Below are positions 8,569 to 11,479 of a stretch of 11,479 nucleotides of DNA, one piece after another. The position numbers were made by a program, and so were the translations under genes. The stretch lies in NCBI GenBank assembly GCA_946628865.1, contig CAMOXE010000107.1, forward strand, positions 1-11,479, in the 5' to 3' direction. This DNA comes from an uncultured Clostridia bacterium (GTDB taxonomy: Bacteria; Bacillota; Clostridia; Christensenellales; Borkfalkiaceae). The notes beneath the pieces were generated by a model that was not told where the DNA came from, searched no databases, and worked only from the letters and a program-made list of their open reading frames with translations. Every line of letters starts with the position of its first letter. Within the stretch, counting starts at the first letter, position 1.

Positions 8569-8644
8569 AAAATCACTCCTCGTTTTATTTTATTATGCCC
8601 TAAAGCCGTCTTTTTAGCGCATTTAAAGCAAATTATCCTTAGGT
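8569..8644 (-). other. hisS-trx intergenic spacer with a weak hairpin and possible -10 box
   Basis: This is the widest gap between the hslV-hisS genes and the trx-metH genes (76 nt). On the minus strand an imperfect hairpin (8597-8620: seven pairs and one G-G mismatch around an 8-nt loop) is followed by A-rich, not T-rich, sequence, so it is not a standard terminator. CATAAT (8592-8597) resembles a -10 box, but no -35 hexamer lies 16-18 nt upstream. The spacer ends with the GAGGAG ribosome site of trx. A weak promoter or simple read-through from hisS are both possible. No SAM or cobalamin riboswitch would fit in this length. Confidence 0.35.
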
Positions 8645-9895
8645 TTATTCAGCAGAGAAATATCTCGTTATATCTTCGATTTTTACCTCTTCTTCGGTTC
8701 CGTCAGCCATATTTTTAACCTTGCAAAGTCCCGCTATAAGTTCGTTATCGCCCAAAGTTAAAACGTATTCGGCTTTTATCTTGTCGGCGTATTTGAACTG
8801 CGCCTTTATTCCCCTGCCCGCGTGGTCGAGTTCGGCTTTTACGCCGCTTTTTCTTAAAGCGCAAACCGTCTCGAACGCTTTTTCGTAAGCCTTTTCGCCG
8901 ATCGCGGCAATGAAAACTTTTACACGCTCGTCTTGCGGAATTTCAGAGTTTTCCGCCTCCATCAGCATAAGCGCGCGTTCTATTCCCATGCCGAAACCTA
9001 CACCGCAAGTCGGCGCGCCGCCTAAACTCTCTATCAGGTTGTCGTATCTGCCGCCGCCGAGAACGGTGCCTTGCGCGCCGAGCGAAGTCGTAACAAACTC
9101 AAACACGGTTTTGGTGTAATAGTCAAGCCCGCGAACTATATACGGATTTATTTCGTACTCGACGCCGGCAACGTTTAAAAGCGTCTTTAATCTCTCGAAA
9201 TGCGCTTTGCAATCGTCGCAAAGATATTCGGTTATCTTAGGCGCGTCGACGCACAGGCGCTTGCATTTTTCTTCCTTGCAGTCGAGAATCCTAAGCGGAT
9301 TTTTATTGTATCTCTCGCGGCAAGTAGGACAAAGCCCGTCGAGTTTATCCGAAAAATAGCCCTTAAGCGCGGCGTTGTACTCTTTTCTGCACTTGCCGCA
9401 GCCCATTGAGTTTAATTCGAGTTTGACCTTTAATCCGAGCGACGTCAAAAGATGATTTGCCATAGTTATCACTTCCGCGTCGGTATCCGCGCCCTCGCCG
9501 CCGTATATCTCCACGCCGAATTGATGGTGTTCTCTAAGTCTGCCCTTTTGCGGATTTTCATAGCGGAAAACAGGCGTAATATAATACATTTTAAGCGGCA
9601 TTGCGGTGTTGAAAAGTCCGTTTTCGATAAAACTTCTCGCTACCCCCGCCGTGCCTTCCGGCTTAAGCGTCATGCTCCTGTCGCCTTTGTCGGTAAATGT
9701 GTACATCTCTTTGTTTACCACGTCCGTAGTCTCGCCTACGCCCCGTAAAAAGAGTTCGGTATGCTCGAAAGTGGGCGTGCGTATCTCTTTGAGCGAATAC
9801 AGCCCCGCTATCTTTCTCGCCATGCCCTCGATATATCTCCATTTGTACGATTCTTCCGGCAATACGTCTTTTGTGCCTTTAGGTATGTTTATCAT
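8645..9895 (-). CDS. hisS: Histidyl-tRNA synthetase
   Basis: Class II aminoacyl-tRNA synthetase that charges tRNA-His in the cytosol. At 416 aa it has a full-length bacterial HisRS layout. The N-terminal catalytic core shows TLKPEGTAG (76-84), motif 2 (FRYENPQKGR, 110-119), the histidine-specific motifs RGLDYY (255-260) and GGGRYDNL (280-287), and motif 3 GFGMGIERAL (300-309). The anticodon-binding domain spans about 325-410. The insertion domain is rich in cysteines (C166, C169, C189, C192, C206, C211, C215, C226, C229), paired as CxxC-like units that suggest a structural metal site. Similar inserts occur in other clostridial HisRS, but E. coli HisRS lacks the pattern. The start is preceded by GGAGA at 5 nt and lies 12 nt after hslU, so it is probably in the hslVU transcript. 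Identity is firm; it is not a HisZ paralogue, because the catalytic motifs and anticodon domain are complete. Confidence 0.97.
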   Translation of the reverse strand: MINIPKGTKDVLPEESYKWRYIEGMARKIAGLYSLKEIRTPTFEHTELFLRGVGETTDVVNKEMYTFTDKGDRSMTLKPEGTAGVARSFIENGLFNTAMPLKMYYITPVFRYENPQKGRLREHHQFGVEIYGGEGADTDAEVITMANHLLTSLGLKVKLELNSMGCGKCRKEYNAALKGYFSDKLDGLCPTCRERYNKNPLRILDCKEEKCKRLCVDAPKITEYLCDDCKAHFERLKTLLNVAGVEYEINPYIVRGLDYYTKTVFEFVTTSLGAQGTVLGGGRYDNLIESLGGAPTCGVGFGMGIERALMLMEAENSEIPQDERVKVFIAAIGEKAYEKAFETVCALRKSGVKAELDHAGRGIKAQFKYADKIKAEYVLTLGDNELIAGLCKVKNMADGTEEEVKIEDITRYFSAE

Positions 9896-9907
9896 GTCTT
9901 TCTCCGA

Positions 9908-11221
9908 TTATAAAATGTATTTCTTAACGCTCTGCATTGCGATTATCGTCGATAGGTGTTCTTCAACGTATTTTTCGTCGATGACGACTTTGGTAAGCGG
10001 TATGTCCCCACCCGCGTTGAACGAAATGTCCTCTAAAAGGTTTTCCATTACCGTATGCAGACGCCTCGCGCCTATATCCTCTTTCGTGGCGTTTATATCG
10101 GCGGAAACCTCGGCGATCTTCGCTATCGCGCCGTCGGTAAATTCTAAATCGATATTGTCTACGCCGAGAAGTTTCGCGTACTGACCGGTTATGGCGTTCT
10201 TCGGAACGGTGAGTATCTTTATGAAATCTTCCTTTGAAAGGCTGGAAAGTTCGACCTTTATCGGGAATCTGCCCTGAAGTTCGGAAATCAAACCCTCTCC
10301 CGCGGAGACGTGGAACCCCCCCGCCGCGATAAACAGGATATAGTCGGTCTTTACCATGCCGTACTTGGTGTTCACGGTACAACCCTCGACTATGGGAAGT
10401 ATATCCCTTTGCACGCCCTCGCGCGAAACGTCCGCGCCGCCGCGGTGGTTACTTCCGCCGGCTATTTTATCTATCTCGTCGATAAATATTATTCCCTCTT
10501 CTTCCGCGCGGCGAACGCCCTCGGCTTTTACCGAATCGTTGTCGATGAGTTTGTCGCTCTCTTCCGCGATTATCGCTTTAAACGCCTCGGCGACTTTAAC
10601 TTTGCGCTTTCTGCGCTTTTTCGGCATAAAATCCCCGAAAATCGAGCCTATCGTTATTTCCGTGTTCATCCCGCTGCCGAGATCCAGTTTCTTCGGCTCT
10701 TCTACGAGGTCCACTTCGACCGTCATATCGTCGTACTTCCCCGTCCGTAGTCCCTCTAAGATATTGTTTTTGAATATCTCGTCGGGAGTATCGCCCTGAT
10801 TATCTTTAAGCGCCTCGGATATGACTTTTACCATCTGCTTTTCCGCCATCTTCGTGGCGCGCTCGGATACCAAGGCGTAATTCTCGTCCTTGACCATTCT
10901 TACACTCGCCTCTACGAGGTCTCTCACCATCGATTCCACGTCTCTTCCGACGTAACCGACTTCGGTGTACTTGGTCGCCTCTACCTTTATAAACGGCGCT
11001 TTCACGAGACGCGCAAGTCTCCTCGCTATCTCGGTTTTACCTACGCCCGTAGGTCCTTTCATTATTATGTTCTTAGGCGTTATCTCTTCGCGTTCTTCTT
11101 CGGTCAGACAACTCCTTCTGTATCTGTTTCTGAGCGCGACGGCTACCGCCCTTTTCGCCTTTTCCTGTCCGATTATATATTTGTCTAATTGATTTACTAT
11201 CTCTCTCGGAGTTAAATTCAT
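9908..11221 (-). CDS. hslU: HslU (ClpY) AAA+ unfoldase of the HslUV protease
   Basis: ATP-driven hexameric unfoldase that feeds substrates to the HslV peptidase in the cytosol. At 437 aa it matches HslU/ClpY (about 440-467 aa). Seen in order: N-terminal LTPREIV and YIIGQEKAKRAVA; Walker A GPTGVGKT (56-63); pore loop GYVGRD (89-94); the I-domain (about 110-235), which marks HslU and distinguishes it from ClpX; Walker B IIFIDEID (244-251); arginine-finger region QGRFP (316-320); and sensor 2 GARRLH (384-389). There is no N-terminal zinc finger as in ClpX. The C-terminus ends KYIL, the kind of tail that inserts into HslV pockets to activate it. It starts 12 nt after the hslV stop with an AAGGAG ribosome site, giving the usual hslV-hslU pair. 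Confidence 0.97.
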   Translation of the reverse strand: MNLTPREIVNQLDKYIIGQEKAKRAVAVALRNRYRRSCLTEEEREEITPKNIIMKGPTGVGKTEIARRLARLVKAPFIKVEATKYTEVGYVGRDVESMVRDLVEASVRMVKDENYALVSERATKMAEKQMVKVISEALKDNQGDTPDEIFKNNILEGLRTGKYDDMTVEVDLVEEPKKLDLGSGMNTEITIGSIFGDFMPKKRRKRKVKVAEAFKAIIAEESDKLIDNDSVKAEGVRRAEEEGIIFIDEIDKIAGGSNHRGGADVSREGVQRDILPIVEGCTVNTKYGMVKTDYILFIAAGGFHVSAGEGLISELQGRFPIKVELSSLSKEDFIKILTVPKNAITGQYAKLLGVDNIDLEFTDGAIAKIAEVSADINATKEDIGARRLHTVMENLLEDISFNAGGDIPLTKVVIDEKYVEEHLSTIIAMQSVKKYIL

Positions 11222-11233
11222 ATTCCTTTCTCC

Positions 11234-11479
11234 TTAAACCACTTCGCACTTAATGTTGTCGTTAGTGAAAATACATATGCGGCTGGCGATTTTAAGCGCT
11301 TTGGTCGCTATCTCGTCCGCCTCGTAATCGGTCTCTTCGTACAAAGCCCTTGCCGCCGCCAAAGCGTAATCCCCGCCGCTGCCTATGGCGCATACGCCGT
11401 CGTCGGGCTCTATGACTTCGCCCGTTCCCGATACTATGAGCAGATTTTCCTTGTCCGCGCATATCATCATCGCCTCGAG
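11234..11479 (-). CDS. hslV: HslV (ClpQ) peptidase subunit, C-terminal part only
   Basis: Partial gene: the frame is open to the window edge and only the last 81 residues are present of a protein normally about 175 aa. It encodes the proteolytic subunit of HslUV, a double-hexamer Thr-protease. The visible part has LEAMMICADKEN and GTGEVIEPDDG, then the conserved IGSGGDYALAAARALYEET and the terminal region ALKIASRICIFTNDNI, all typical of HslV. The catalytic N-terminal Thr lies outside the window and cannot be judged. ATG codons at the visible edge are internal methionines, not starts, because the family match continues upstream (LEA). It lies directly upstream of hslU with a 12-nt gap. Confidence 0.95.
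   Translation of the reverse strand, partial: LEAMMICADKENLLIVSGTGEVIEPDDGVCAIGSGGDYALAAARALYEETDYEADEIATKALKIASRICIFTNDNIKCEVV

Noticed and set aside
8592..8620. Hairpin after hisS considered as a terminator
   Set aside because: The stem has a mismatch and is followed by ATAATAAAATAAAAC on the transcribed strand, with no U-run.
9606..10184. 192-codon plus-strand open frame spanning the hisS-hslU junction
   Set aside because: It is antisense to two well-conserved genes, has no family resemblance, and the protein is a low-complexity Ser-rich mirror of the real frames.

Overview
This window reads as a contiguous housekeeping and energy-metabolism stretch from an obligately anaerobic, fermentative bacterium, most likely a Bacillota/Clostridia member. 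The signs are a trimeric soluble [FeFe]-hydrogenase of the electron-bifurcating HydABC/Hnd type, strong AGGAGG-type ribosome binding sites, a TTGACA-17-TATAAT promoter, a HslUV protease locus, and a methionine synthase lacking its reactivation domain. Coding DNA is rich in GCG/CGC words while the intergenic DNA is AT-rich, which would fit an uncultured gut-type clostridium, but the lineage is inferred. TGA is used as a stop, so the code is standard. All ten genes are on the minus strand, so transcription runs from high to low coordinates.

Right-hand block (11479 to about 8645): the 3' end of hslV, then hslU and hisS, with gaps of only 12 nt. This pairs the HslUV (ClpQY) ATP-dependent protease with histidyl-tRNA synthetase.

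Middle block (8568 to 4318): a small thioredoxin, methylenetetrahydrofolate reductase (metF), a free-standing MetH reactivation-domain protein, and a four-domain cobalamin-dependent methionine synthase (metH). Junctions are 9 nt, a 4-nt ATGA overlap and 1 nt, so this looks like one translationally coupled methyl-cycle operon. MetF makes 5-methyl-THF, MetH moves the methyl group to homocysteine through cobalamin, and the separate protein probably re-methylates oxidised cobalamin with SAM. A hairpin terminator begins at the metH stop codon.

Left-hand block (4257 to 66): a perfect-consensus promoter, with a dyad and direct repeats overlapping its start region, drives hydC-hydB-hydA. These encode the NuoE-like, NuoF-like and catalytic subunits of a cytosolic [FeFe]-hydrogenase that probably couples NAD(P)H and ferredoxin oxidation to H2 formation, or the reverse. 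No HydE/F/G maturases are present here. The last 65 nt hold a small hairpin but no gene.

I do not see a novel defence, mobile or RNA system. Points worth a second look are the hydrogenase L1 motif (TSCSPGW), the four-cysteine tail on the MetH reactivation protein, the WCMPC thioredoxin in a methionine operon, and the putative operator over the hydrogenase start site.
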